Origin: Dryas octopetala
Taxonomy: Eukaryota > Streptophyta > Magnoliopsida > Rosales > Rosaceae
Direction: 5' to 3'
DNA length: 64,000 bases
Assembly (NCBI GenBank): GCA_963921425.1
Contig: OY992835.1
Span: 5,022,001 to 5,086,000 of the forward strand
Shown here: positions 43,871 to 57,309 of the stretch, one piece after another
How positions within the stretch are numbered: the first letter of the stretch is position 1
Layout: every line of letters starts with the position of its first letter
Notes under the pieces: generated by a model
What the model was told of the DNA's origin: nothing
Seen by the model: only the letters and a program-made list of their open reading frames with translations
Databases searched by the model: none
Translations under genes and position numbers: made by a program

Positions 43871-44461
43871 GCACAAGTACCTACAAAATAAGAAATAAAC
43901 AAATTAGAACCACAATTGAACAACAAGAGAAAAGTAATTTTCGGACTTTTTTTTTTTTTTTTTGAAATAAGTAAATTATGTAACTAAATAAAAACGAAAA
44001 TCAGAAAATAAAACGAAAAATAAAAACAGAAAAAGAAAATCAATTAATCAAAGTGAATAAACTAAAAGGGAAATTATCAAATTCAGAAAATTAAACCAAG
44101 AATCAATTCAAATTCAAATTCCCTAATTAGATGCAATCCTACCTAACTTGGAAATTAATTAGCCCAAACTAATTAGGAAACAATCACCAAATCAGATCAT
44201 GCAAATAAGGCAAGGAATTTAAATTTAAACTTACCTTCCTAATCAGATGCACAACTAAAACCAAATCAGAAACCAAAACAAGTTAAGAAGGAAAAACAAA
44301 ACACAATCCTACAACTTATGACTCACGACACAAGAACAAAAAGAAAGGAAACTAAATTAATAAAAACAAAACAGCAAATAATCACTAAATAAAAACACTA
44401 AAATAACGCACTAAGATTGTCACAAAGATCAAAACTAGTCCCCGGCAACGGCGCCAAAAAC
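43871..44461 (-). other. 5' leader of F copy 1 (591 bp)
   Basis: A-rich leader with the primer site at 44456-44439, an A run (43965-43948 on -), and TTATTTCTTATTTTGTAG just before the gag start, resembling a 3' splice site. Nothing protein-like. Confidence 0.8.
44439..44456 (-). other. Primer binding site, tRNA-Asp (F copy 1)
   Basis: TGGCGCCGTTGCCGGGGA on -, perfect 18-nt match; second copy at 53916-53933. Confidence 0.93.
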
Positions 44462-46082
44462 TGTTCGTTTTAAATTTAAATACTCGCAGTGCACGAATCT
44501 ATATATAATATAGATGGCAAGCAAGGTCGATCCCACGAGGACTATTGTTGATCTTTAAATGATAATCCGAATGCTAAAAAGAAATAAGAAAACAAGAGAC
44601 GAGTGGCTGCCCAAGTTGTCACGCCTAGGGCAGCTGCTCACTTGAAATGAAACACACGCGAATGGGAGGGAGTTTGTATGACTTGAAAACAGTAAATTAA
44701 ACCTAAACAAAAACTAAGATGTGCGACTAGAAAAGAGTATGGAAACAGCAAATTATCTTGTGAAAATAGATTGATAGATGATACTAGGACTCTAGGACTT
44801 TACCACTAGACCTCATATCCAATGTCATGGTGCAATTTCTGAAACCTTTAATTCCTATTGATGAATGCATTCGCATATTCACCTATGGCATAGCATGAAA
44901 CGCATGATTCCCCAAATGTACAAACTAGTGCATGGCGTCTACCCTAGTTTGGTACCCTAAATGCAACCTAGGCATGGCATCTACCTAAGAACGCAGCAAG
45001 GTCCATTAACACACAAATGAGATTATGAATGCAAATAAAACCCTAAGGCATGGCGTCTACCTTAGGTGCTTTAGTATTGATTTCACACAATTAGAATTCA
45101 GCCAATTACTAAATCCTAAGTTGTTTATCACTTGTATTAGGGGCTGATTGGTTGTCCTCACCCTAAATTGATTAAATTCTAGATGCAATAACCCTAGGTG
45201 ATCAATCAAGGATTATAAACACATAGAGAACAATGATAAAAGTGAAATCAAAATCATCAAATCCATGAAATTAAATAAACAGCAACTAAATCACCAATCC
45301 ATTGAAAATTCGGCCTAGGGCTGAATCCTAGGCCCTAGAAAACGTGATTAGTTCATGCTAGAAAACATGAACAGCCATGAAATCATGTTTTTCATCTAAC
45401 AATTACAAGAAAAGAAGAAGAAGAAGAGAAAACACCCCAAGGAGAGCTCACGCCTCCAGCAGCCCCTCTCTCTCTATTTTCTGATTTTTTTTTAAGTGTC
45501 TGAACCCCTAAAATGATAGAAAGAGATGTATATATAAGGGTGTGCAGCAGCTAGGGTTTTGGGAAGGAAGGATGTGCGGCCAGCTAGGGTTTGGAGAAAG
45601 AAGATGCGGCTGCTAGGGCTTGGCTTCTTGGGCTTAAGTGACTTGCGCAAGGCCCTAGGGTTTCTCTCTCTCTTTTGCGCATGGTGCAGCTGATTTCCTC
45701 CCCTAATGGGCCTCCAATAAATCAGGAATTAAAATGAAATAAATCAGGTTATATCAAATCTGATTTTTAGAGCCCAATTAGGAAAGGAAAGCTTTGCAAG
45801 GTGCGGCCAGCCCTTCTCTCTTAGCACACACGCCACTTCCTATGTGGTTTGGGCTGGGCTTCCATTTCGTCATGCTCTTGGACCCTCTCTTGATCTTGGG
45901 CTTCCCTTTAAACAACAAATATTCATTTAAGCTCGAAATGGGCTGATTTGCATCCATTTAATTTCTATGGGCTTTCCACCTACAAAAGAGAAAAACACAA
46001 ATAAATAACATAAAATATAGGGACTAAGTACTAAATACATGAAGATAGAGGGCCTAAAATGCAAACATTTAAGGACCCAACA
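44462..46082 (-). repeat. LTR 2 of element F (shared central LTR)
   Basis: Serves as 5' LTR of copy 1 and 3' LTR of copy 2. Same as LTR 3 as far as I can see. Confidence 0.95.
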
Positions 46083-47878
46083 AATTCCCCCAAACTTAAC
46101 ATTTGCTAGTCCCTAGCAAAACAAAACAAAAACTACACTAGGACTCTAAAAACAACCTGACCGTCCACCAAAAATCTCAGGTATGCTTGATCATTCATAA
46201 CTCAATCAAATAGATTACACACTAGTTCCAGAGATTACCAAATGCCAACAATAACTCACAATCAACAAGGTTAAAGCATCATGTGCGTAAGACAATATCA
46301 ACATAGTTTTCAAACTGAACTTTCAAGCAACTTGAGTAATCATAAGCAACTAGTGTCACTTCAATTCTCACAAAGATAGTCACTCACAAATAAAGCACTG
46401 AGATATTGGTTAAATGGTGATTCCCTCAAAAAGCATATGTGAGCGAGTTTATGCATACAAATTCAAATTACTCACATATATGTAAGAACGAAAGCACAAG
46501 TGAAAGAATAATGATCTCATGAAAGATACCAAATACCCGAAATCAAATCAAAATACAATATGCTTCCATCCCATCTAATCTCCACATTAAGACTACACTT
46601 CACCTATGATCATATAGGACTTTTACATATGGGTTGTAATGGGGCTAACGGTGAAGGGTTTTAACAAGAAAGGTATGGAAAACACAAAGACTTAAGGGAA
46701 CCATAGAGAATCAGGTTTTACGGTGTCATTTCATTCTTATACACTTTGGCAACTAGGCTTGCATTCTTGAATTTGCACACTTGTGATACACATGCCTACC
46801 CTTTTCACTTTTTTTTTTTTCTTTCTTTTTCTATTTTCTTTTTTGGCACGGCAACATATTCAATTCCTTTTCTTTTCTTTTTCACATTATTCCCAAGCCT
46901 TGCACACAAATGAACAATAATCATAAACCAGTTCTCCACAATCCCTTAAGTATGGGTGGATACACACAATGGAAGGGTACTTCCCCCAAACTAGGGGTTG
47001 GCACGGGTAACATGGTTAAGAAATAAAAAAGGCTGACAAGGCTCAACAAGGCAACTAGGGGTATAAATGAACACAAAACGGATGGCTAGAATGGCACAAA
47101 CGAGACAAAGAAGGCCTAAATCATTTCCTAGGTTCCACGTAGTTACAACATGCTTCAATTAAATTGAGATGGAAGTTCTATCATTTGATTTAGAATGATG
47201 CACATTTCAAGCATTTGATCAAGTGAAAGATAATGAGATCATGCAAACTCTAGATATTCAATGAACGCATGGAGTATTAGTATATAACCCTCAAAACAAA
47301 AGCATTAAGGCTCGAATCTCACAAGGGGTATATAAGTTTCACTAGAAGCCTAGATCATACAAGCATGCAATCATTTTCAGTCTAAACTATACCAGCATTG
47401 CAATCCACACAAAGATAGCTCAAACATGCTCAAAATGAGTTATATGTCAAAAGAATAATCAAAAGAACTAGTTTCATCAATTCGACCAAATTATGCAAGA
47501 TCAAAGCATTTGCAATTCATCATAGTGGTGGACAGGAACCTAAAAGACACAAAAACAAAAAATATTTTTGGTATTTTTCAAAAATTTGAACGAAAATCTC
47601 AAAACCTAAACCTAAAACTCTTCCCCCAAACTTAAATGAAACATTGTCCTCAATGTTTCAAACTAAGCATGCAATGAATCATTCAAGTTAGGAAGACAAA
47701 TACTATAATGACCTAAAAACAGACCACAACCAACAAAAAAAACTAAAGTAAAGCACAAGGTTAAGAACTCCCTGATATCCATGCAAACAGCCATAGGGCA
47801 ATGTTTCTTCTCTCCAAATGTTGGGTTGCCTCCCAATCAGCGCTAAGTTTAGAGTCTTCAGCCAGACTTGGAAGTACA
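46083..47878 (-). other. 3' non-coding region of F copy 2
   Basis: Duplicate of 36606-38401 at offset 9477, with the same hairpins and purine tracts (post-stop hairpin 47836-47821; polypurine tract 46095-46083). Confidence 0.82.
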
Positions 47879-50800
47879 TCACGCTGATGGAACAGGATCC
47901 TCCAAGAGCATGTTCTCCTCCGAACGCTCCATATTAGCCTCCAAGTAATGCTTAAGTCGATGGCCATTCACCTTGAATGTATTCTTTGTCTTTGGATTGC
48001 AGACCTCCACTGCACCATAAGGGTAAACATTAGTAACAGTAAATGGACCATACCATCGAGAACGAAGTTTACCTGGAAAGAGTCTGAGGCGAGAATTGTA
48101 AAGCAAGACTTTCTGACCCACTTCGAAATGTTTCCTCAAAATGGCCTTGTCATGGTAGGCCTTAGTCTTGTCTTTGTAAATCCTAGAACTCTCATAAGCC
48201 TCATTCCTGAGTTCTTCCAACTCACTCAATTGTAGCTTCCTATGTTCACCTGCCTCATTCATCTTAAAATTGAAATGTTTAATAGCCCAATATGCTTTAT
48301 GCTCTAATTCGACAGGTAAATGACATGGCTTACCAAAAACCAACCTATATGGGGACATACCAATGGGAGTCTTATACGCTGTACGATAAGCCCATAGAGC
48401 ATCTAAGAGGCGATCTGACCAATCTTTCAGGGAGGGGCTCACAGTCTTCTCCAAAATTTGCTTAATTTCCCTATTACAGATCTCAGCCTGTCCACTTGTC
48501 TGGGGGTGATAAGGTGTAGAAACCTTATGCTTGATACCATATTTGCTCAGCAAGGCCGCAAATAACCTGTTGTTGAAGTGAGATCCTCCATCACTAATAA
48601 TAGCCCTGGGAGCGCCAAATCTTGCTAAAATATGATCCTTAAGAAATCTGAGGACAACTCTAGAATCATTAGTCTTGGATGGAATTGCTTCCACCCATTT
48701 CGATACATAATCAACCGCAAGCAGGATATATAAATAACCCTTGGAAGAGGGAAAAGGACCCATGAAATCAATGCCCCAGACATCAAAAATCTCAACAATA
48801 AGAATGGGGTTAAGAGGCATTTGATTTCGGGAAGAAATGTTACCCAACTTCTGGCATCTATCACAGGTGGTGCAGAATGTATAAGCATCCTTGAACAGAC
48901 TAGGCCAATAAAAACCACACTGCAACACTTTTAGAGCCGTCTTCTTTGCTCCACCATGTCCTCCACATGCATCAGAATGACAAAAAGTTAGTATAGACTG
49001 AAACTCAGATTCTGGCACACACCTTCTGATGATCTGGTCGGGGCACCACTTAAATAGATATGGATCATCCCATATATAGTACTTAGCCGTGCTGATGAGC
49101 TTCTCCTTTTGAGCTCTCTGTATGTCACCTGGAAGTTCTCCTGTAACAATATAATTAACAATATCAGAGTACCAAGGAACATAAACAGACAATGAGAACA
49201 ACTGCTCATCTGGGAATCGCTCATTCAGAGGGAGGACGTCCTCCTCTGCAGTAGAACTGTGCACCAATCGGCTAAGGTGATCCGCCACCACATTCTCTGA
49301 GCCCTTCTTATCCTTGATCTCCAGGTCAAACTCCTGGAGCAACAAAATCCATCTAATCAGCCTGGGCTTCGCATCTTTCTTCTGTAGAAGGTACCTAAGT
49401 GCTGCATGATCAGAAAACACAATCACTTTAGTTCCAATCAGATATGACCTAAATTTTTCTAAAGCAAAAATGACAGCCAAAAGCTCCTTCTCTGTGGTAG
49501 AATAATTTAGCTGGGCATCGTTGAGAGTCCGACTGGCATAGTAGATAACATGTGGTATCTTGTTCACTCTCTGCCCTAACACAGCTCCCACAGCATAATC
49601 AGAAGCATCGCACATCAGCTCAAATGGCAAACTCCAATCAGGAGGCATAATGACAGGAGCTGATGTGAGAAGAGTCTTCAATCTGTTAAATGCGGCTAGA
49701 CACTCCTCATTGAATTCAAACGGCACCTCCTTGGCCAACAATCTACTCAAAGGCCGAGCTATCTGGGAAAAATCCTTAATGAACCGCCTGTAAAAACCTG
49801 CATGCCCAAGAAACGATCTCACATCTTTAACTGTCGAAGGTGGTGGAAGATTACTTACCAGATCAACCTTGGCCTTATCCACCTCTATCCCTCTATTGGA
49901 TATAACATGGCCAAGAACAATACCCTGTTGTACCATAAAATGGCACTTCTCCCAATTCAAAACCAAATTGCATTCCTGGCATCTTTCTAAAACCAAAGCA
50001 AGATTATGGAGACATTTATCATAAGAAGAACCAAATACACTGAAGTCATCCATAAATACCTCTATTATATGTTCCACCATATCGGAAAAAATGCTCATCA
50101 TGCATCGCTGAAAAGTACCTGGAGCATTGCACAAGCCAAAGGGCATGCGCCTGTAGGCAAAAGTGCCATAGGGACAGGTAAATGTCGTCTTCTCCTGGTC
50201 TTCTGGGGCTATAGCTATCTGGTTGTAGCCTGAATACCCGTCTAGAAAGCAATAATGGCTATGACCTGCAAGACGTTCCAACATCTGATCAATAAAAGGT
50301 AATGGAAAATGGTCTTTCCGAGTACCTGAGTTAAGTTTCCTGTAGTCTATGCAGACACGCCACCCTGTCTGTACTCGAGTTGGCACCAGCTCATTTGCAT
50401 CATTTCTGACCACTGTAACACCAGACTTCTTAGGAACCACCTGCACCGGACTCACCCATTTGCTGTCTGATATGGGATAAATAATACCCACATCTAGCAA
50501 CTTCAGCACCTCCTTCAGCACAACTTCCTTCATCACTGGGTTGAGTCTACGCTGAGCCTCTCTAGTCGGCTTGGCTCCATCTTCCAACAATATCCTGTGC
50601 ATACACCTTGAGGGACTGATTCCTTTGATATCTGCAATACTCCACCCAATCGCTGTTTTGTGCTCTCTCAGCACTCGCAACAATTTCTCCTCTTCCTCTG
50701 CATTGAGGTTGGAAGCAATGATCACAGGTAATGTGCTTCCCTCACCCAAATAAGCATACTTCAGATGCTCAGGCAAATCCTTCAACTCTAGCTTAGGTGC

Positions 50801-53347
50801 CTGCAACACAGAGGGTACAAGTTTTGTATCAGATACAGGTAAAGGCTCAAAAGCAGAAATATACATACCTGAACAGCGGGGTACGGCCTCTAAGTGAGCC
50901 AAAATGCTCTCAACCTGCTCATCCTCTTGCACAGCCATAGGGCTATGAATCAAAGCCCTATTCAACGGATCACTTGTACAAGTCACATTAAACACCTGTT
51001 GACAAACCAAATCCATAACATCCACCCTAAAGCACTCATGCTCATCACTGGGTAGTTTGAGTGCCTCAAACACTTTGAACTCAATGGTCTGTCCCTGCAC
51101 ATTCATAGTTAGTGTACCCTGTTGAACATCAATTTTTGTACCTGCAGTGGCCATAAAGGGACGACCAAGTATCAAGGGTAATTGGGCCTCATACATAGGT
51201 ACGGCCTCCATTTCCAAAACTAGGAAATCAGCCGGCAATATCAATCCATCTACTCTCACAAGTACATCTTCCAAAATTCCTCTGGGGTACTTAACTGATC
51301 TATCAGCTAACTGGATACTCACAGAGGTCGCCTTCAGCTCACCTAAATTCAGAGTCTCATACACAGAAAATGGCATTAAATTCACAGAAGCACCTAAATC
51401 AAGGAGAGCTTTCTCAAACCTGCGATCCCCAATGATACAAGGGATAGTGAAACTGCCTGGGTCCTTGAGCTTGGGAGGTAGCTTCCTCTGAAGCACTGCT
51501 GAAACCTCCTCAGAGACCTTCACTGTCTCGAACTCCTTGAACCTCCTCTTGTTCGTGCACAAGTCCTTGAGGAACTTTGCATACCTTGGCACTTGCTTAA
51601 TCGCATCTAGAAGGGGAATATTGATCTCCACCTTCCTGAATATCTCCATAACACCCTTCAGAGGGTCCTCTTTCTTAGCCTTCTGCAACCTGCTAGGAAA
51701 AGGAGCATGTATAGAAATCAACTTAGAAGGGTTAGATTGTACCTGAGGTAAGGGAGAACCTTTGGGAACTACCACATGGTTGCCTGAAGATGGCACAGAA
51801 GAGTCTAAGGTACCCTTAACAGGTTCGGCTATGTTCCCAGGTGCATCTTCTGACTCGACACCTTCCTCCACAACTTCTTTCTCCTCTTTCCCAATTATCT
51901 TACCCCCTCTGAGAGTAATTGCATTCACCTGCTCATTATTCTTGGGGTTAATGATCACTTGCCCTGGAAGTCTCCCTGGCTCTCTTTGATTCAGTGCGGT
52001 GGCTAACTGGCCCATTTGTTGCTCAAGATTCGCAATGGCCCTATCAGTCTTCTGCATATGTGTCTCTGACTTCTGAATGAAAGACTGTGTGCTCTGAGCC
52101 ATGGATGCAATCAAATCTTCCAAGGACTTCTTCTGAGGCTGTTGTTGTTGATAGCCCTGATGTGCCTGTTGTTGTGGAAATAAACCTTGAGGCTGCTGCT
52201 GATTCTGGTTATTACTCCACCTGAAATTGGGATGATTCCGCCACCCTGGGTTGTAAGTAGGAGAGAATGGATCATTCCTGGGCCTCTGATTATATGAGTT
52301 CAGCATGTTGGCCTGTTCTTGCACAAACTCAGGGAAATCGACACCATGAGGGCAAGAAATCGTTTCATGTCCAGGTGTAGCACAAATGGCGCAAACCTCC
52401 AATGATGGAGCTTTCTGATTTAGGGCAAGTATGACATCCATCTTGCGTTCCAGCCGAGCGATCTGCGCATTAGATGCAAGATTATTAGAAGTATTTACCT
52501 CATTAACACCAGCGCACTTACCTCTAGTATCTGAATGCATTGTTTCTCTTGCCATCTCTTCATAAAGGTCAGAGGCTTCCTGGGCTGTCTTATTCCTGAT
52601 AGAACCACCTGAAAAATTAATCACAGCATTCCTACTCGCAAGGGTTAGTCCTTTATAAAATATGCGCATCAATAAGTTCAAAGGAAGTCCATGATGTGGA
52701 CATTGAAGTAGCAATGTATTAAAACGCTCCCAAGCCTCTGAGAATGACTCATCTTGTTGAGAAAACTGCATAATCTTATCTCGCAGCATATCCGTCTTTT
52801 GAGATGAAAAGAACTTTTCTAGGAACTTCTTCTCAATTTCATCCCAAGTCCTCAGTGATCCGGGTTTCAAAGAATTCAGCCAAAACTTAGCTTTATCCTT
52901 CAAAGTGTAAGGAAACACCCTCATCTTGAGTTGATTCTCATTCACACCTGTCAAGGGCAAAAAGCTCACAGCATTAAATATATCTTTAAGGTGAGTTAGC
53001 GGATCTTCACTAGGTAAACCATGAAAAGAGGGTAGCATATTAAAATGAGAAGATTTGAGCTCATAATTTCTTGCAGCAGGTGGCAAGGCAATGCTCGAAG
53101 GGGAAGCAGGGATGGTCGGGATGTCTAGATCCCCCATGTGTTCCACGTTGTCTTCCTCGGCCATAACTTTTTCAAATTGGTGAGAGCTTGATGAAGATGT
53201 AGGAGACGGTGTAGGGGATGGCAAAGGTAGACGTGTTGCTGCTCGAACTAACTCCGCCTTACTCCTTTCACAAAACAATCTGATTTCGGCTAATCTCTCA
53301 TCCAAATAAGTGTCCTCAATTGACTTGTTAGGATCTGGCTGGGACAT
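47879..53347 (-). CDS. gag-pol: Gag-Pol polyprotein, F copy 2 (1822 aa), identical to copy 1
   Basis: Same frame and length as copy 1, with no amino-acid difference over 1822 residues, from ATG 53347 to TGA 47881-47879. Domain order and catalytic residues are as in copy 1 (zinc knuckle 319-332; FMDD 1098-1101; integrase D1527, D1586, E1622). Identity over the whole 7856-bp internal region means the duplication is very recent or has been homogenised. Its 5' LTR is LTR 3 and its 3' LTR is the shared LTR 2, so it could be transcribed as a normal full-length element or, with read-through of LTR 2, as a dimer. Confidence 0.95.
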   Translation of the reverse strand: MSQPDPNKSIEDTYLDERLAEIRLFCERSKAELVRAATRLPLPSPTPSPTSSSSSHQFEKVMAEEDNVEHMGDLDIPTIPASPSSIALPPAARNYELKSSHFNMLPSFHGLPSEDPLTHLKDIFNAVSFLPLTGVNENQLKMRVFPYTLKDKAKFWLNSLKPGSLRTWDEIEKKFLEKFFSSQKTDMLRDKIMQFSQQDESFSEAWERFNTLLLQCPHHGLPLNLLMRIFYKGLTLASRNAVINFSGGSIRNKTAQEASDLYEEMARETMHSDTRGKCAGVNEVNTSNNLASNAQIARLERKMDVILALNQKAPSLEVCAICATPGHETISCPHGVDFPEFVQEQANMLNSYNQRPRNDPFSPTYNPGWRNHPNFRWSNNQNQQQPQGLFPQQQAHQGYQQQQPQKKSLEDLIASMAQSTQSFIQKSETHMQKTDRAIANLEQQMGQLATALNQREPGRLPGQVIINPKNNEQVNAITLRGGKIIGKEEKEVVEEGVESEDAPGNIAEPVKGTLDSSVPSSGNHVVVPKGSPLPQVQSNPSKLISIHAPFPSRLQKAKKEDPLKGVMEIFRKVEINIPLLDAIKQVPRYAKFLKDLCTNKRRFKEFETVKVSEEVSAVLQRKLPPKLKDPGSFTIPCIIGDRRFEKALLDLGASVNLMPFSVYETLNLGELKATSVSIQLADRSVKYPRGILEDVLVRVDGLILPADFLVLEMEAVPMYEAQLPLILGRPFMATAGTKIDVQQGTLTMNVQGQTIEFKVFEALKLPSDEHECFRVDVMDLVCQQVFNVTCTSDPLNRALIHSPMAVQEDEQVESILAHLEAVPRCSGMYISAFEPLPVSDTKLVPSVLQAPKLELKDLPEHLKYAYLGEGSTLPVIIASNLNAEEEEKLLRVLREHKTAIGWSIADIKGISPSRCMHRILLEDGAKPTREAQRRLNPVMKEVVLKEVLKLLDVGIIYPISDSKWVSPVQVVPKKSGVTVVRNDANELVPTRVQTGWRVCIDYRKLNSGTRKDHFPLPFIDQMLERLAGHSHYCFLDGYSGYNQIAIAPEDQEKTTFTCPYGTFAYRRMPFGLCNAPGTFQRCMMSIFSDMVEHIIEVFMDDFSVFGSSYDKCLHNLALVLERCQECNLVLNWEKCHFMVQQGIVLGHVISNRGIEVDKAKVDLVSNLPPPSTVKDVRSFLGHAGFYRRFIKDFSQIARPLSRLLAKEVPFEFNEECLAAFNRLKTLLTSAPVIMPPDWSLPFELMCDASDYAVGAVLGQRVNKIPHVIYYASRTLNDAQLNYSTTEKELLAVIFALEKFRSYLIGTKVIVFSDHAALRYLLQKKDAKPRLIRWILLLQEFDLEIKDKKGSENVVADHLSRLVHSSTAEEDVLPLNERFPDEQLFSLSVYVPWYSDIVNYIVTGELPGDIQRAQKEKLISTAKYYIWDDPYLFKWCPDQIIRRCVPESEFQSILTFCHSDACGGHGGAKKTALKVLQCGFYWPSLFKDAYTFCTTCDRCQKLGNISSRNQMPLNPILIVEIFDVWGIDFMGPFPSSKGYLYILLAVDYVSKWVEAIPSKTNDSRVVLRFLKDHILARFGAPRAIISDGGSHFNNRLFAALLSKYGIKHKVSTPYHPQTSGQAEICNREIKQILEKTVSPSLKDWSDRLLDALWAYRTAYKTPIGMSPYRLVFGKPCHLPVELEHKAYWAIKHFNFKMNEAGEHRKLQLSELEELRNEAYESSRIYKDKTKAYHDKAILRKHFEVGQKVLLYNSRLRLFPGKLRSRWYGPFTVTNVYPYGAVEVCNPKTKNTFKVNGHRLKHYLEANMERSEENMLLEDPVPSA

Positions 53348-53938
53348 GCACAAGTACCTACAAAATAAGAAATAAACAAATTAGAACCACAATTGAACAA
53401 CAAGAGAAAAGTAATTTTCGGACTTTTTTTTTTTTTTTTTGAAATAAGTAAATTATGTAACTAAATAAAAACGAAAATCAGAAAATAAAACGAAAAATAA
53501 AAACAGAAAAAGAAAATCAATTAATCAAAGTGAATAAACTAAAAGGGAAATTATCAAATTCAGAAAATTAAACCAAGAATCAATTCAAATTCAAATTCCC
53601 TAATTAGATGCAATCCTACCTAACTTGGAAATTAATTAGCCCAAACTAATTAGGAAACAATCACCAAATCAGATCATGCAAATAAGGCAAGGAATTTAAA
53701 TTTAAACTTACCTTCCTAATCAGATGCACAACTAAAACCAAATCAGAAACCAAAACAAGTTAAGAAGGAAAAACAAAACACAATCCTACAACTTATGACT
53801 CACGACACAAGAACAAAAAGAAAGGAAACTAAATTAATAAAAACAAAACAGCAAATAATCACTAAATAAAAACACTAAAATAACGCACTAAGATTGTCAC
53901 AAAGATCAAAACTAGTCCCCGGCAACGGCGCCAAAAAC
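53348..53938 (-). other. 5' leader of F copy 2
   Basis: Duplicate of 43871-44461, with the primer site at 53933-53916. Confidence 0.8.
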
Positions 53939-55559
53939 TGTTCGTTTTAAATTTAAATACTCGCAGTGCACGAATCTATATATAATATAGATGGCAAGCA
54001 AGGTCGATCCCACGAGGACTATTGTTGATCTTTAAATGATAATCCGAATGCTAAAAAGAAATAAGAAAACAAGAGACGAGTGGCTGCCCAAGTTGTCACG
54101 CCTAGGGCAGCTGCTCACTTGAAATGAAACACACGCGAATGGGAGGGAGTTTGTATGACTTGAAAACAGTAAATTAAACCTAAACAAAAACTAAGATGTG
54201 CGACTAGAAAAGAGTATGGAAACAGCAAATTATCTTGTGAAAATAGATTGATAGATGATACTAGGACTCTAGGACTTTACCACTAGACCTCATATCCAAT
54301 GTCATGGTGCAATTTCTGAAACCTTTAATTCCTATTGATGAATGCATTCGCATATTCACCTATGGCATAGCATGAAACGCATGATTCCCCAAATGTACAA
54401 ACTAGTGCATGGCGTCTACCCTAGTTTGGTACCCTAAATGCAACCTAGGCATGGCATCTACCTAAGAACGCAGCAAGGTCCATTAACACACAAATGAGAT
54501 TATGAATGCAAATAAAACCCTAAGGCATGGCGTCTACCTTAGGTGCTTTAGTATTGATTTCACACAATTAGAATTCAGCCAATTACTAAATCCTAAGTTG
54601 TTTATCACTTGTATTAGGGGCTGATTGGTTGTCCTCACCCTAAATTGATTAAATTCTAGATGCAATAACCCTAGGTGATCAATCAAGGATTATAAACACA
54701 TAGAGAACAATGATAAAAGTGAAATCAAAATCATCAAATCCATGAAATTAAATAAACAGCAACTAAATCACCAATCCATTGAAAATTCGGCCTAGGGCTG
54801 AATCCTAGGCCCTAGAAAACGTGATTAGTTCATGCTAGAAAACATGAACAGCCATGAAATCATGTTTTTCATCTAACAATTACAAGAAAAGAAGAAGAAG
54901 AAGAGAAAACACCCCAAGGAGAGCTCACGCCTCCAGCAGCCCCTCTCTCTCTATTTTCTGATTTTTTTTTAAGTGTCTGAACCCCTAAAATGATAGAAAG
55001 AGATGTATATATAAGGGTGTGCAGCAGCTAGGGTTTTGGGAAGGAAGGATGTGCGGCCAGCTAGGGTTTGGAGAAAGAAGATGCGGCTGCTAGGGCTTGG
55101 CTTCTTGGGCTTAAGTGACTTGCGCAAGGCCCTAGGGTTTCTCTCTCTCTTTTGCGCATGGTGCAGCTGATTTCCTCCCCTAATGGGCCTCCAATAAATC
55201 AGGAATTAAAATGAAATAAATCAGGTTATATCAAATCTGATTTTTAGAGCCCAATTAGGAAAGGAAAGCTTTGCAAGGTGCGGCCAGCCCTTCTCTCTTA
55301 GCACACACGCCACTTCCTATGTGGTTTGGGCTGGGCTTCCATTTCGTCATGCTCTTGGACCCTCTCTTGATCTTGGGCTTCCCTTTAAACAACAAATATT
55401 CATTTAAGCTCGAAATGGGCTGATTTGCATCCATTTAATTTCTATGGGCTTTCCACCTACAAAAGAGAAAAACACAAATAAATAACATAAAATATAGGGA
55501 CTAAGTACTAAATACATGAAGATAGAGGGCCTAAAATGCAAACATTTAAGGACCCAACA
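53939..55559 (-). repeat. LTR 3 of element F (5'-most on the - strand)
   Basis: 1621 bp, followed by the right TSD GTTAT (55560-55564). Confidence 0.95.
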
Positions 55560-55812
55560 GTTATTTTAAAGTTTTGTTATTTATCTGTTAGTTTAGTCCA
55601 GTCTTAAAAACCAATCAAAACCCCCTATTTGCGTGTGTGAGTTAGAGTTGAGTTAATTGAATTTAATTGAGTTAGTAATCATAACACTAGTACAATTCCC
55701 TGTGCGATCGACCTCGTATTTGTAAGCTTTGCTACTTAGCGATTCGTGCACTTGCGAGTTAACCTAGAGCTCAGAAAAGGTTATTTAATTTGCTCTAGGA
55801 AAACATACAACA
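55560..55812 (+). repeat. 3' LTR of element C, piece 4 (3' end)
   Basis: Resumes after F and ends ATACAACA at 55812. Carries the conserved segment GCGATTCGTGCACTTGCGAG near 55739-55758. The C LTR pieces add up to about 2.18 kb. Confidence 0.9.
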
Positions 55813-57309
55813 GTAAAAGCAATTGAAGAGACTCTAAAAAAAGAAATATGTGCTGATTTACCTAATGCTTTTTGGAACAGGAAACGGGACATAGTCACTT
55901 TACCTTATGAGCCAGATTTTGAAGAATCTATGATCCCTACCAAAGCAAGGTCCATACAAATGAATAGCACCCATTTAGAATTATGCAGAGAAGAGATAAA
56001 TGATCTCTTAAAAAAAGGATTAATCAGAAAGAGTTCTTCTCTATGGAGTTGTCCTGCCTTTTATGTTAAAAAGGCCGCAGAAATCGAGAGAGGAGTACCC
56101 AGGTTAGTAATTAACTATAAGCCACTTAACAAAGTCCTAAGATGGATCAGGTATCTTGTACCAAATAAAAGGGATTTGTTAAGTAGATTTTACAATTCAA
56201 CTATCTTCTCAAAATTTGACATGAAATCTGGATATTGGCAGATCCAGATTAAAGAAGAAGAAAAATACAAAACTGCTTTCACAGTTCCTTTTGGCCATTA
56301 CGAGTGGAATGTAATGTCATTTGGTCTTAAAAATGCTCCCTCAGAATTCCAAAATATTATGAATGAAATTTTTAATCTTTACTCTTCATTCACAATTGTT
56401 TACATTGATGATATTTTGGTTTTCTCAAACTCGTTTGAACAGCATGTCAAACATCTAAAAGTATTTCAAAAAATTATTATGGATGCTGGTCTTATAGTCT
56501 CCGCCAAGAAAATGGAGATTTTCCAGGTAAAGATTATGTTTTTAGGCCATAACATCTTCCATGGCACTATAATTCCAATCAATAGAGCAATTGTCTTCGC
56601 AGAAAAGTTCCCTGATGAACTTAAAGAAAAAACCCAGCTTCAAAGGTTTTTAGGAAGTCTAAACTACAGAGCAGACTTCTACAAAGATCTTGCTAAAGAT
56701 AGCAAATTATTATACCAAAGGTTGAAGAAAAACCCATCACCATGGACCAAAGACCATACTTGGGTGGTCCAAAACCTTAAAGCCAAAGCAATAGAGCTTC
56801 CATGTCTTTCAATACCTATTCCAGAGGCTTTCAAAATAGTCGAGAGTGATGCCTTCAGAACAAGGGTATGGTGGAATCCTTAAACAAAGGATTAATGGTA
56901 AGGAGCAACTGGTAAGGTTTACTTCTGGTAATTGGAAGCAGGCTCAGCAAAATTATTCCACAATTAAAAAGGAATTCTTGCTATTGTTCTTTGTATAACT
57001 AAATTTGAAAGTGATCTCCTGAATCAATCATTCTTAATTAGAGTAGATTGTAAAGAAGCTAAAGATGTTTTAACTAAAGATGTTAAAAATATAGCTTCTA
57101 AACAAATTTTTGCTAGATGGCAGGCCATATTATCTGCTTTTGACTTCCAAATTGAATATATAAAAAGCGAAAATAATTCTCTCCCAGATTCCCTGACTCG
57201 TGAATTTTTACAGGGGAAGGATAAGCAGGATGAACATAACACCTCCACCATCACGGCTCCACAACAACCAAACCAGGGACCACAGGGGTCCCTTAGAAAA
57301 AAAGGATAA
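55813..57309 (+). pseudogene. EPRV reverse transcriptase and RNase H, broken
   Basis: In frame from the C junction (55813) to a stop at 56881-56883. RT motifs: INYKPLNK, SKFDMKSGYWQI (one catalytic Asp), FGLKNAPSEFQ, and YIDD with its flanking ILVFS at about 56402. RNase H follows but is broken: the frame shifts near 56860 and again near 56980, after which another frame stays open to the stop at 57307-57309 and overlaps the next ORF. The protein would have copied pregenomic RNA into DNA. The upstream polyprotein part is outside the window. Frameshifts and the C insertion make it non-functional. Confidence 0.88.

Larger units (their letters stand above)
34985..55559 (-). mobile_element. Element F: tandem Athila retrotransposon (LTR-internal-LTR-internal-LTR)
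   Basis: Three 1621-bp LTRs (34985-36605, 44462-46082, 53939-55559) alternate with two 7856-bp internal regions, at an exact repeat distance of 9477 bp. One TSD pair, GTTAT (34980-34984 and 55560-55564), brackets the whole block, so it behaves as one locus and not two insertions. The only difference I see between copies is in LTR 1 (A at 36005; T at 45482 and 54959). LTR ends on -: TGTTGGGTCC...CGAACA. tRNA-Asp primer sites. Both Gag-Pol frames are intact, so this is the likely youngest and potentially active family here. Confidence 0.93.
8865..55812 (+). mobile_element. Element C: full-coding-type Athila retrotransposon, heavily interrupted, inserted in the EPRV
   Basis: Visible from within RT to the end of its 3' LTR. 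Removing insertions B, E and D together with one TSD copy each restores a continuous reading of pol (two frameshifts aside), followed by a 1.7-kb 3' non-coding region and an LTR of about 2.2 kb that starts TGTTGAGTGC at 31527 and ends ATACAACA at 55812. At 55813 the sequence enters, in frame, the reverse transcriptase of a pararetrovirus, so C is inserted in that virus (right TSD copy GTAAA). The 5' LTR, gag, protease and most of RT lie left of the window. Confidence 0.9.
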
